DNA from: Gelidibacter sediminis | Lineage (GTDB): Bacteria > Bacteroidota > Bacteroidia > Flavobacteriales > Flavobacteriaceae | NCBI RefSeq assembly: GCF_004364975.1 | Contig: NZ_SOBW01000007.1 | Location: forward strand, 1,240,001-1,304,000 | DNA: 64,000 nucleotides | Direction: 5' to 3' | In this document: positions 46,136 to 54,930 of the stretch, one piece after another | How the letters are laid out: the number at the start of each line of letters is the position of its first letter | How positions within the stretch are numbered: the stretch's first letter is position 1 | The notes under the pieces: generated by a model | What the model saw: only the letters and a program-made list of their open reading frames with translations | What the model was told of the DNA's origin: nothing | Databases searched by the model: none | Program-made: the position numbers and the translations under genes

Positions 46136-47494
46136 ATGGCCAAAATTAAAACAAGCTTTTTCTGTCAAAACTGTGGCAGTCAATATTCTAAATGGCAAGG
46201 TCAATGTACCGCTTGCAAAGAATGGAATACCATAGTGGAGGAGGTCATCCAGAAGGAGGAGAAATCTGATTGGAAAACCCCAACATCAGCTGTAAAACGC
46301 AGTTCAAAACCCTTACGGATAAATGAAATTGACGTTACCCAGGAGGCGCGAATGAATACTCAAGATGAAGAATTCAATCGGGTGCTTGGCGGTGGTATCG
46401 TTCCGGGATCATTGATCTTATTAGGAGGAGAACCTGGTATTGGAAAAAGCACTTTATTACTTCAAATCTCCCTTAAATTACCTTATAAAACACTCTATGT
46501 TTCTGGTGAAGAAAGCCAACAGCAAATTAGGATGCGGGCCGAGCGCATCAATCCTAATAGCGCCAATTGTTACATTCTAACCGAAACCAAAACTCAAAAT
46601 ATCTTTAAACAAATAGAAGCGCTTGAACCAGATATCGTGGTTATTGATTCTATCCAAACCTTACATAGTGACTATATAGAATCGTCGTCAGGAAGCATTT
46701 CTCAAATAAAGGAATGCACCACTGAACTTATTAAATTCGCCAAAGAAACAGCCACGCCGGTTATTTTAATCGGCCATATTACCAAAGACGGCACTATTGC
46801 AGGGCCAAAAATTTTGGAACATATGGTGGATACGGTGTTGCAATTTGAAGGCGATCGGAATCATGTCTTCCGCATATTGCGCGCCCATAAAAACCGATTT
46901 GGATCGACCAATGAATTGGGGATTTACGAAATGCAAGGCTCAGGACTACGTGAAGTATCGAATCCGTCAGAAATATTGATCTCCAAAAAAGACGAAGAAT
47001 TGTCAGGGAATGCGGTGGCGTCAACGCTGGAGGGAATGCGTCCACTTATGATTGAAGTACAGGCCTTGGTGAGCACTGCGGTTTATGGAACGCCACAACG
47101 TTCAGCCACAGGATTCAATGCCAAACGTCTCAATATGCTGTTGGCAGTTTTGGAAAAGCGCGCCGGATTTAGATTGGGAGCAAAGGATGTGTTCTTGAAT
47201 ATTACAGGCGGAATTTCAGTAGACGATCCGGCTATAGATTTGGCGGTAGTGGCCTCGGTATTGTCGTCCAATGAAGATGTGGCCATTCCTAAAGATTACT
47301 GTTTTGCTGCAGAAGTTGGGCTGTCTGGAGAAATTAGACCTGTGCAGCGGGTGGAACAGCGGATTTTGGAAGCTGAAAAACTGGGGTTTTCAACGATCTT
47401 CATTTCCAAATACAATAAAATCGCTTTAAAGAATACCGTCATCAAAATTCAATTGATTTCGAAAATTGAAGATTTGGTGAGTTTTCTGGTGTAG
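46136..47494 (+). CDS. radA: DNA repair protein RadA
   Basis: 452-residue RadA/Sms, which promotes branch migration in recombinational repair. The four zinc Cys are C10, C13, C24 and C27. The Walker A motif GEPGIGKST is at 98-106, the RadA-specific KNRFG motif is in AHKNRFGSTNE, and a Lon-like C-terminal domain follows. Length is typical. It is monocistronic; the small TA-like pair starts 54 bases downstream. Confidence 0.96.
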   Translation: MAKIKTSFFCQNCGSQYSKWQGQCTACKEWNTIVEEVIQKEEKSDWKTPTSAVKRSSKPLRINEIDVTQEARMNTQDEEFNRVLGGGIVPGSLILLGGEPGIGKSTLLLQISLKLPYKTLYVSGEESQQQIRMRAERINPNSANCYILTETKTQNIFKQIEALEPDIVVIDSIQTLHSDYIESSSGSISQIKECTTELIKFAKETATPVILIGHITKDGTIAGPKILEHMVDTVLQFEGDRNHVFRILRAHKNRFGSTNELGIYEMQGSGLREVSNPSEILISKKDEELSGNAVASTLEGMRPLMIEVQALVSTAVYGTPQRSATGFNAKRLNMLLAVLEKRAGFRLGAKDVFLNITGGISVDDPAIDLAVVASVLSSNEDVAIPKDYCFAAEVGLSGEIRPVQRVEQRILEAEKLGFSTIFISKYNKIALKNTVIKIQLISKIEDLVSFLV

Positions 47495-47548
47495 TCTCAG
47501 GAATTAAAATTCAAATAGTAGCTATCTTTAATGTCAAAATGAATCGTT

Positions 47549-47782
47549 ATGGACATTCAATTGGAAAAGTATAAACTTGTGGAAGGGCTCATCGGATTAA
47601 AGGATGAAGCAATTATTACCAAGATAAAGCAAGTAAAAGATGAGAATGAAGAAGCATGGTCTATTGATGTGTCAGAAGCCGAAAAAACATTTATAAAGGC
47701 TGGATTAAAAGATCTTAAGCAAGGCAAAACATATTCTCATGATCAAGTTATGGAAGAAGTAAGTAAAGCTTACGGATTATGA
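47549..47782 (+). CDS. Putative antitoxin of a ParE-type pair
   Basis: 77-residue acidic, helical protein. The N-terminal about 45 residues are a charged helix region, and the C-terminal SHDQVMEEVSKAYGL resembles the end of short Bacteroidota antitoxins encoded before RelE/ParE toxins. No strong DNA-binding motif can be named. It lies 4 bases before the toxin-like gene, the classical antitoxin-toxin order. The toxin partner is frameshifted, so the pair may be inactive. Confidence 0.65.
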   Translation: MDIQLEKYKLVEGLIGLKDEAIITKIKQVKDENEEAWSIDVSEAEKTFIKAGLKDLKQGKTYSHDQVMEEVSKAYGL

Positions 47783-47786
47783 TGTT

Positions 47787-48097
47787 ATGGAAATTGTTTG
47801 GACAGAGTTTGCAAAAATTACTTACTTCGAGGTTTTAGAGAATCTTAAAGAACGATGGACCATCAATGAAGTGCAAGAATTTCACGGGTTAACCAACGCC
47901 ATTTTGAATAACATTAAGCGGAATCAAATTGAATTCCCTACCGTGAATACTGAATTTGGAATTAAAAAAGCCGTCATTCACAAGAACGTATCATTATATT
48001 TTAAAAGAGAAGCGGATGATAATCCGTTTATTTAATTGTGTTTTTTTATAATCGCATGAATCCTAAAACCTTAAGAAAATTACTGAATACAATTTAA
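47787..48097 (+). pseudogene. RelE/ParE-family toxin, frameshifted near the C-terminus
   Basis: The first 82 codons (47787-48035) encode a ParE-like fold (FAKITYFEVLENLKERWTINE, NTEFGIKKAVIHKNVSLYFK) but stop early after YFKREADDNPFI. The missing end is present in another frame from 48026: VYLIVFFYNRMNPKTLRKLL and a stop at 48095-48097. FFYNRMNP is the expected final strand of this toxin family. Loss of one base near 48021-48026 (or a -1 shift) explains the break; a T7 run follows at 48041-48047. The truncated product lacks the last strand and is probably inactive. A sequencing error or programmed -1 shift cannot be excluded. Confidence 0.75.
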
Positions 48098-48105
48098 ATC
48101 AATAC

Positions 48106-48570
48106 ATGAAAACAAATACCCTCTTAATTATTTTCGGAATCCTATTATTTAGCGCTTGCGGAACAAAACCGAGCCAATCTGCTGCTAAACTCACTCAAGA
48201 GATTAACACGTATGTGTCTGAAGTCAACTCAAATTTGAATCTGAAACAAGACGTTATTGAGGGTGCACTAACAGATATGGAAGGGTTTAAGGATATCGGA
48301 AATTTTAAATACACCGTTTATTTTGATGCGCAATCCCATACGCTCTATAAAATAAAAAATGTGGAAACAACTGCTCAGGTTATTACAGAAGTGTACTATT
48401 TTAAAGATGGAGATGTGGTTTTGATGGATGTCAATTCAGGAGGTACGACCACAAAATTTTATGTGCATAAAAATAAAGTGATTTCTGAGAACAACTCAGG
48501 AACACCAAATCAGAAATTACTCTTAGAAAAAGCCAATCGCTTTCAAAAGACATTCCAACGCGAGCATTAA
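48106..48570 (+). CDS. Small lipoprotein of unknown function
   Basis: 154-residue lipoprotein with lipobox LFSAC (Cys 18). The mature part starts GTKPSQSAAK and then has an alternating helix and beta pattern without a domain I recognise. No known motif is seen. It begins 8 bases after the end of the displaced toxin frame and is followed by a 154-base gap before ileS. Confidence 0.7.
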   Translation: MKTNTLLIIFGILLFSACGTKPSQSAAKLTQEINTYVSEVNSNLNLKQDVIEGALTDMEGFKDIGNFKYTVYFDAQSHTLYKIKNVETTAQVITEVYYFKDGDVVLMDVNSGGTTTKFYVHKNKVISENNSGTPNQKLLLEKANRFQKTFQREH

Positions 48571-48724
48571 ATAGCTGCTATTATTGGTGTTTATAATTAG
48601 GACAGCAACGCGCTTTTTAATTGCATTTAATCAGCGTATTTCTAGACCGTCTTTTTCGGCTATTTAATTCCTCTATTTTATCAAAAATCGTTAATTTCGC
48701 ACTTCGATAAGAATTAACGAAATC

Positions 48725-51700
48725 ATGAGATTCACTGAATATAAAGGACTTGACCTGCCAAAGGTTGCTGAAGGCATCGGTAACTATTGGAAGGATAAAA
48801 GCATTTTTGATAAAAGTATCACTACTAGAGAAGGAAGCACACCATTTGTGTTTTTTGAAGGACCCCCTTCTGCAAATGGATTGCCAGGGGTGCACCATGT
48901 TTTGGCACGTGCCATTAAAGATATTTTTCCGCGTTACAAAACCATGAAAGGCTTTCAGGTGAAGCGTAAGGCAGGCTGGGATACTCATGGATTGCCAATA
49001 GAATTAGGTGTTGAAAAAGAATTGGGCATTACCAAAGAAGATATTGGAAAAACCATTTCAGTGGAAGATTATAATACAGCCTGCCGTAAGGCCGTGATGC
49101 GTTATACCGATGTGTGGAATGACCTTACAGAAAAAATGGGCTATTGGGTAGATATGGACAATCCGTACATTACCTACGAGCCAAAATATATGGAGAGTGT
49201 ATGGTGGTTATTGAAGCAAATTTATGAAAAGGAACTCATTTATAAAGGCTACACCATCCAACCGTATTCTCCAAAGGCAGGTACCGGATTGAGTTCTCAC
49301 GAGCTTAATCAGCCAGGGACCTATCAAGATGTGACGGACACCACTGTTGTGGCGCAGTTTAAAGCAAATGAAGCTTCACTTCCTCATTTTTTACAGAATG
49401 AAGGCACTATTTATTTTTTAGCTTGGACGACTACACCTTGGACTTTGCCAAGTAATACGGCTTTAACGGTAGGACCAAAAATCGACTATGTGTTGGTGGA
49501 AACTTACAATCAATACACCTTTGAACCTATTAATGTTGTTTTGGCAAAGCCATTGGTCAACAATCAATTTGACGGGAAGTTTAAAAGAGTTGAGACCAAA
49601 GCTGAATTGTTAGAATACACTTCTGGCGATAACCTGCCTGCCGGCAAGGCGGGAAAAATCCCATATTTTGTAGTCAAAGAATTTAAAGGAAAAGATTTAG
49701 TAGGCATCACTTATGAGCAATTATTGCCATATGCATTGCCAAATGACAATCCTGAAAATGCCTTTAGAGTAATTTCTGGAGATTTCGTAACTACTGAAGA
49801 CGGTACCGGAATTGTGCATACAGCGCCTACTTTTGGTGCGGATGATGCTTTAGTCGCTAAACAAGCAAGCCCTGAAGTTCCGCCAATGTTGGTAAAGGAC
49901 GAAAACGGAAACTTGGTGCCTCTTGTAGATTTGCAAGGCAGATTTAGAAAAGAAATAAAGGATGAGTTGTACGGATTTGCTGGAGAATACGTAAAATCTG
50001 AATATTTAAATGACGCCGAATTGGTTTCAGAATACGAAAAGCAGAAAGAGAGTTTAAAATCTGTTATTTCAAATCTGAAGGAATATTTGAGTGTTGATGA
50101 ACGGTTAGCGCTGAAATTAAAAAATGAAAATAAAGCCTTTAAGGTTGAAAAATACAAACACAGTTACCCAAATTGTTGGCGTACTGATAAACCAATTTTA
50201 TATTACCCATTAGATTCTTGGTTCATTAAAGTAACCGATGTAAAAGACCAAATGGTGGCACTGAATGACACCATCAATTGGAAACCAAAATCTACAGGCA
50301 CCGGACGTTTCGGCAACTGGTTGGCTAATGCCAACGATTGGAATTTGTCGCGTTCACGTTATTGGGGAATTCCACTGCCAATTTGGAGAACTGAAGATGG
50401 TAAAGAGGAAATCTGTATTGGATCAGTTGAAGAATTGAAGGCTGAGATGCAAAAATCAGTAGAGCAAGGGCACATGTCTGCCGATATTTTTGCAGATTTT
50501 GAGGTTGGTAACAATTCAGAAGAGAACTACGCTAATATCGATTTACATAAAAATATAGTAGATAAAATCGTGTTGGTATCGCCATCAGGCAAGCCAATGA
50601 AGCGCGAAGCAGATTTAATTGATGTTTGGTTTGATTCTGGGTCTATGCCCTACGCACAGTGGCACTATCCATTTGAGAATAAGGAATTAATTGACGATCG
50701 TAAAGCTTATCCAGCTGATTTTATAGCAGAAGGTGTTGATCAGACGCGTGGATGGTTCTATACCTTGCATGCCATTTCAACCATGGTTTTTGATTCCGTG
50801 GCCTATAAAAACGTGGTGTCCAATGGGTTGGTGTTGGATAAAAACGGACAAAAAATGTCCAAGCGTTTAGGCAATGCAGTAGATCCATTTATTACCTTAG
50901 AAACTTATGGTGCTGATGCCACCCGTTGGTATATGATTGCCAATGCCAATCCTTGGGACAATCTAAAATTTGATCTTGAGGGGATTGAAGAAGTTAAACG
51001 TAAATTCTTCGGTACGTTATATAATACATATTCATTTTTTACGCTTTATACCAATTTAGATGGTTTCAACTATTCTGAACCTGAAATGCCTTTGGAGAAG
51101 CGTCCAGAAATAGACCGTTGGATTCTATCTGAATTACACACCTTAATCCAAAAAGTAGACGAATATTATGCTGACTATGAGCCAACAAAAGCGGCGCGTG
51201 TGATATCTGACTTTACGCAAGATTATTTGAGTAACTGGTATGTGCGTTTAAGCAGAAGACGTTTTTGGAAAGGCGATTATCAACAAGATAAGGTGTCCGC
51301 CTACCAAACCTTGTATACCTGTATGGTTACCATTGCAAAGTTAGGGGCACCAATTGCACCATTTTATATGGATAGGTTGTATTTAGACTTGAATGCAGTG
51401 ACCAAAAAAGAAGCGTTTGAAAGTGTCCATTTAGCTAATTTTCCTGAGTATGAAGAACGTTTTGTAGACAAAGAGTTGGAACGTAAAATGGAGGCCGCAC
51501 AAACCATTTCATCCTTGGTGCTGTCATTACGTGCAAAAGAGAAAATAAAAGTACGTCAGCCCCTTCAAAAAATTATGATTCCAATTTCTAGCGACACTCA
51601 GAAAAATGAAATTTTGGCGGTTGCAGATTTGATCAAATCTGAGGTCAATGTTAAGGCAATTGAGGTATTGGAAGATGCGTCAGATATTTTGGTAAAACAG

Positions 51701-52213
51701 ATAAAACCTAACTTTAAAGTGCTCGGACCGCGGTTTGGAAAGGATATGAAGGCCGTTGCGCAAGCCATAGGTAGCTTTATAGCAAAAGATATTAATACTA
51801 TTGAACAAAACGGCACTTTAGATATAGAAGTTAATGGAAAAAGTGTTACTTTGGAGCTCTCAGATGTAGAGATTACCTCACAAGATATAGAGGGCTGGCT
51901 AGTAGCAAGTTCAGGCGCTCTGACAGTTGCTTTGGACGTAACAATTACAGATGAATTGAAAAAAGAAGGTATTGCAAGAGAATTGGTTAACCGCATTCAA
52001 AATTTAAGAAAGGATTCGGGTTATGAGCTTACTGATAGGATTGTGGTGCACTTTCAAAAGGATGAACATATTATTAACGCAATAAACAAGAATTTAGAAT
52101 ACATAAAGACTGAGACCTTAACTGAAAAGTTGGACATTGTAGACAACTTGGAAAATGGTATAGAAGTTGCTTTTGATGATGTAAATACCAAATTGTTTAT
52201 TCAAAAATTTTAG
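48725..52213 (+). CDS. ileS: Isoleucyl-tRNA synthetase
   Basis: 1162-residue class I synthetase of the long bacterial/eukaryote-like type. The HIGH-equivalent is GVHH (residues 55-58) in PSANGLPGVHHVL. KMSKR is at 710-714. The editing domain contains WTTTPWTLPSNT, and AEGVDQTRGWFYTLH precedes KMSKR. Residues 304-310 (LPAGKAG) are an in-frame insertion encoded by a palindromic GC-rich element at 49633-49653, within the editing domain region. The gene is followed 4 bases later by the DksA-like gene, so the two are probably cotranscribed. Confidence 0.96.
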   Translation: MRFTEYKGLDLPKVAEGIGNYWKDKSIFDKSITTREGSTPFVFFEGPPSANGLPGVHHVLARAIKDIFPRYKTMKGFQVKRKAGWDTHGLPIELGVEKELGITKEDIGKTISVEDYNTACRKAVMRYTDVWNDLTEKMGYWVDMDNPYITYEPKYMESVWWLLKQIYEKELIYKGYTIQPYSPKAGTGLSSHELNQPGTYQDVTDTTVVAQFKANEASLPHFLQNEGTIYFLAWTTTPWTLPSNTALTVGPKIDYVLVETYNQYTFEPINVVLAKPLVNNQFDGKFKRVETKAELLEYTSGDNLPAGKAGKIPYFVVKEFKGKDLVGITYEQLLPYALPNDNPENAFRVISGDFVTTEDGTGIVHTAPTFGADDALVAKQASPEVPPMLVKDENGNLVPLVDLQGRFRKEIKDELYGFAGEYVKSEYLNDAELVSEYEKQKESLKSVISNLKEYLSVDERLALKLKNENKAFKVEKYKHSYPNCWRTDKPILYYPLDSWFIKVTDVKDQMVALNDTINWKPKSTGTGRFGNWLANANDWNLSRSRYWGIPLPIWRTEDGKEEICIGSVEELKAEMQKSVEQGHMSADIFADFEVGNNSEENYANIDLHKNIVDKIVLVSPSGKPMKREADLIDVWFDSGSMPYAQWHYPFENKELIDDRKAYPADFIAEGVDQTRGWFYTLHAISTMVFDSVAYKNVVSNGLVLDKNGQKMSKRLGNAVDPFITLETYGADATRWYMIANANPWDNLKFDLEGIEEVKRKFFGTLYNTYSFFTLYTNLDGFNYSEPEMPLEKRPEIDRWILSELHTLIQKVDEYYADYEPTKAARVISDFTQDYLSNWYVRLSRRRFWKGDYQQDKVSAYQTLYTCMVTIAKLGAPIAPFYMDRLYLDLNAVTKKEAFESVHLANFPEYEERFVDKELERKMEAAQTISSLVLSLRAKEKIKVRQPLQKIMIPISSDTQKNEILAVADLIKSEVNVKAIEVLEDASDILVKQIKPNFKVLGPRFGKDMKAVAQAIGSFIAKDINTIEQNGTLDIEVNGKSVTLELSDVEITSQDIEGWLVASSGALTVALDVTITDELKKEGIARELVNRIQNLRKDSGYELTDRIVVHFQKDEHIINAINKNLEYIKTETLTEKLDIVDNLENGIEVAFDDVNTKLFIQKF
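49633..49653. repeat. Palindromic GC-rich element inserted in ileS
   Basis: A 20-base core from 49633, cctgcctgccggcaaggcgg, has a perfect inner palindrome tgccggca and imperfect outer arms. It is much richer in GC than its surroundings and encodes LPAGKAG in frame with IleS. It looks like a mobile or repeat-derived insertion tolerated in a coding region. Confidence 0.7.
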
Positions 52214-52217
52214 AACT

Positions 52218-52601
52218 ATGGCTGATGATACCAACGTTAGATATTCTGACAAAGACTTGGCAGAATTTAAAGAGTTAATACAAGAAAAAATTCAAAAAGC
52301 GATTCATGATTTAGACCTTATTAAAAGTGCTTACATGAACGACTTAAATAATGGGACTGATGATACGTCTCCTACATTTAAGGCTTTTGAAGAAGGCAGT
52401 GAAACCATGAGTAAGGAAGCAAATTCACAATTGGCAATCCGTCAAGAGAAATTTATTCGAGACCTTAAAAACGCCCTAATACGTATAGAAAATAAAACCT
52501 ATGGCGTGTGCAGAGTTACCGGTAAATTGATTGGGAAAGAGCGGTTAAAATTGGTGCCTCATGCTACTTTGAGTATTGAAGCTAAAAACATGCAGCAATA
52601 A
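52218..52601 (+). CDS. TraR/DksA-family regulator with degenerate zinc finger
   Basis: 127-residue DksA-like protein. An N-terminal coiled coil (about residues 10-80) is followed by the zinc-finger region YGVCRVTGKLIGKERLKLVPHATLS. Of the four zinc Cys of classical DksA only the first remains (C in YGVC); the others are Thr or absent. The family binds the RNA polymerase secondary channel and modulates transcription with ppGpp; zinc-free variants are known. It follows ileS by 4 bases and is followed by a terminator. Confidence 0.85.
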   Translation: MADDTNVRYSDKDLAEFKELIQEKIQKAIHDLDLIKSAYMNDLNNGTDDTSPTFKAFEEGSETMSKEANSQLAIRQEKFIRDLKNALIRIENKTYGVCRVTGKLIGKERLKLVPHATLSIEAKNMQQ

Positions 52602-52673
52602 CTATCTTCTATTTATTGGGATTAATTTATTGAAGTTCATCTTTTGATGGATGCTGCGACTCATAAATTAAAG

Positions 52674-52700
52674 ACGTCTTGCTTCTCGCAGGACGTTTTT
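52674..52700 (+). terminator. Terminator after the DksA-like gene
   Basis: Stem acgtc / gacgt extended by tgc / gca around a short loop, then a run of five Ts. It separates the ileS unit from lspA. Confidence 0.7.
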
Positions 52701-52738
52701 GTTTTGTTAAGTTTTATAGGTTTATGTGTATTAAGTTC

Positions 52739-52746
52739 TATTTTTG
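52739..52746 (+). promoter_or_regulatory. Predicted -7 box for lspA
   Basis: TATTTTTG exactly matches TAnnTTTG, 20 bases before the lspA ATG. No clear -33 TTG is seen. Confidence 0.4.
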
Positions 52747-52766
52747 CCCAAATTCAATCTTAAAGA

Positions 52767-53429
52767 ATGTCCCTTAAAAAAGCTACGCTATTAATTATTG
52801 TCATTTTATTGATTGATCAGGTCAGTAAATTTTATATTAAAACTCAATTTGCTTTGCACCATAGAATTGAGGTATTTGAATGGTTTCAAATTTTGTTTGT
52901 TGAAAATGATGGTATGGCTTGGGGCACCAAACTCAGCGATATTTTCACTGGCATTTCAGATCGAACAGCGAAATTAGCCTTGACTATTTTCCGTATAGTT
53001 GCCGTTATAGGTATAGGCTATTGGTTGGTCAATTCAGTTCGAAAAAAGGGCCCTAATATTCTCATTATTGCTATAGCCTTGATTTTTGCTGGTGCATTAG
53101 GCAATATTATAGATTCGGTGTTTTATGGGGTGATTTTTGACGATAGTTACAGTCAGGTGGCTACGTTTTTACCTGAGGTTGGATATGATAGCATTTTTCA
53201 TGGCAAGGTAGTAGATATGCTGCATTTTCCAATCTGGCAGGGGGTTTTACCAACTTGGATACCCTTTGTGGGAGGCGATTATTTTACATTTTTTGAACCC
53301 GTATTTAATGTGGCAGATATGGCTATTAGTACAGGAATTGGGATGTTGATTGTCTTTAATAAGAGCGCATTCCATCATGAGGAAATAGCAACGGGAGAGA
53401 AGGATGAGGGTAGTGAAAACACCATTTAA
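52767..53429 (+). CDS. lspA: Lipoprotein signal peptidase
   Basis: 220-residue LspA, the inner-membrane aspartic peptidase that cleaves prolipoprotein signal peptides after diacylglyceryl transfer. DQVSKFYIK is in the first membrane segment, FVENDGMAWG follows, and the catalytic Asp pair is in GNIIDSV and FNVADMAIS. It is about 50 residues longer than E. coli LspA; the extra residues are in a periplasmic loop (about 125-165) and the tail, as is common in Bacteroidota. It serves the many lipoproteins in this window. Confidence 0.94.
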   Translation: MSLKKATLLIIVILLIDQVSKFYIKTQFALHHRIEVFEWFQILFVENDGMAWGTKLSDIFTGISDRTAKLALTIFRIVAVIGIGYWLVNSVRKKGPNILIIAIALIFAGALGNIIDSVFYGVIFDDSYSQVATFLPEVGYDSIFHGKVVDMLHFPIWQGVLPTWIPFVGGDYFTFFEPVFNVADMAISTGIGMLIVFNKSAFHHEEIATGEKDEGSENTI

Positions 53430-53444
53430 TTGGTCGCCTTTAAT

Positions 53445-53856
53445 TTAGGCAGATCTTCTAAAAATTTGTTCCAATTGACTAGCTCGGATTGGTTTTACCA
53501 AATAATCCTCAATGTTAGATAGAGATTTAGCCCGGTTTATATCGGCGGGAATTATCGAGGAACTCACGATGTAAAGGGTGATGAGTTTATTAAATTTATG
53601 TTCTATTTGAGTAAAATTCTCTATAAACTCCCAACCATCCATTATCGGCATATTGAGGTCAATGAAGATAATGTCTGGCACCTTAGCAGCACTTAAATCT
53701 TTTAAACTCTCTTCAAAATACTCAATGCTCTCTTTGCCATTTTTAAAAATTAATAAATTGTCGCACAACTTGCGTGTTTCAATTACTTTTTTGATGAGTT
53801 TTACGTAAATACCATCAATATCAATAATGCAGGCAAGGGGGGGATGTAGTTATCAT
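53445..53856 (-). pseudogene. CheY-like response regulator, frameshifted in a G7 run
   Basis: Single receiver domain. The readable part has the phospho-acceptor region IIFIDLNMPIMDGWEF and the conserved Lys in YLVKPI. The expected start is the ATG at 53856, which overlaps the kinase stop (ATGA). From there the frame reads MITTSP and then breaks in the C7 run (G7 on the plus strand, 53837-53843). In the shifted frame ACIIDIDGIYVKLIKKVIE joins directly to the receiver. One base too many in the run explains the break; with six bases the protein is continuous. The TTG at 53768 is not a real start. Sequencing error or phase-variation slippage is possible. Confidence 0.75.
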
Positions 53857-54277
53857 ACTTTTATTGTGAAGGTCGTGCCTTGTTGAATTTCACTTTCTAC
53901 AAAAATCTCACCGTTTAAAGCTTCGATTTGATTTTTAGTAATAAATAATCCAATACCTTCTGAATCATCATTCTGATGGAATGTTTTATACATCTCAAAT
54001 AACTTGTGGCCATGTTTTTTGAGATCAATACCCATTCCGTTATCACTTACTTCAAGAAAAGGCCTGTCATCTTTCATATACGTATGAATGGCAATGATAG
54101 GGGACCTGTCTTCCTGACCGTATTTTATGGCATTGGTAATAAAATTCAGTAAAATGCTATCTAAATATGCCGGAATATAATGAGTCCGGAAGACCAGCTT
54201 AAAGAGTCGCCGTTTATTTCCCAATATCCCACGTCAAAATTTTGGATGAGTCCACGAATGAGTTGTTCCTGATACAT
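53853..54277 (-). pseudogene. Sensor histidine kinase remnant with internal deletion
   Basis: The ATG at 54277 begins a sensor-kinase-like N-terminus (NFDVGYWEINGDSLSWSSG, PAS-like). That frame ends at 54161. In another frame, from near 54185, the sequence is the C-terminal ATPase domain: PAYLDSILLNFITNAIKYG (N box), VSDNGMGIDL (G1), DSEGIGLFITK (G2), ending GTTFTIKV at 53853. The rest of the PAS domain and the whole phospho-acceptor His domain are missing. An out-of-frame internal deletion with junction near 54180-54190 explains this. No intact kinase can be made. It overlaps the response regulator start. Confidence 0.7.
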
Positions 54278-54355
54278 ACTAAGTTGGTTGGTTGGTTAAT
54301 TCAAATATAGGAATTTTTTGCAATTAATCGGATAAAACTGCGTTTAATCGATATT

Positions 54356-54922
54356 TTATTTAAAAATATAGGATTTTTGAGGTGTTACGCAGTAATCTAG
54401 AGCCACATCATTTTCAAATACGTCATCTATTTTGTCTTCAGGATCAAAAAGGGAAAGTCCTATTTTAATGGTTTCTGGCCTACATTCAGAGAGAAACGTG
54501 TCATAAAACCCCTTTCCGTAACCAACACGGTGACCTTGTTGGTCAAACGCCAATAAGGGCACAAATACCACGTCAATGTTTTGCGAGTCAATTACAATAC
54601 CATCTACAGGTTCTGGAATGTTCCATGCATTTTTTTTTATCACCGTATTATCTAATAGAAGATAGTTGGTCATTTTAAAAGTTTTAAAATCACTTTTTGA
54701 AATGATAATATTCTTATCCTTACCTGAGAGAATATTTAAGATATATTCCGTGTTTATTTCTTTATGTTCAGCAATGCTTAAAAAAACATGATAGTAGGAG
54801 GCATTCCAAATTGGCAACTTTAACAATTGATTTGCAATCTCTAAACTCCCATTGTCAATCGCTTCTATTGAAAGCGCTTGTCGTTTAAGTTTGTAGAGAG
54901 TTCTTAAAGCTGCTTTGTTCAT
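54356..54922 (-). CDS. 5-formyltetrahydrofolate cyclo-ligase
   Basis: 188-residue enzyme, which converts 5-formyl-THF to 5,10-methenyl-THF with ATP. The conserved block is FDQQGHRVGYGKGFYD, preceded by VFVPLLAFD. Length is normal. It is the last gene of the series starting at the RimB-like gene, 8 bases after the aspartoacylase-like gene. Confidence 0.9.
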   Translation of the reverse strand: MNKAALRTLYKLKRQALSIEAIDNGSLEIANQLLKLPIWNASYYHVFLSIAEHKEINTEYILNILSGKDKNIIISKSDFKTFKMTNYLLLDNTVIKKNAWNIPEPVDGIVIDSQNIDVVFVPLLAFDQQGHRVGYGKGFYDTFLSECRPETIKIGLSLFDPEDKIDDVFENDVALDYCVTPQKSYIFK

Positions 54923-54930
54923 AGCTGTAC

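Noticed and set aside
49711-50157. 148-aa minus-strand reading frame
   Set aside because: It is fully antisense to ileS and has shadow-type composition (Ser, Phe, Asn rich).
53445-53768. Intact short response regulator starting at TTG 53768
   Set aside because: The upstream codons continue the receiver fold (ACIIDIDGIYVKLIKKV), so the domain begins earlier; the TTG is internal.
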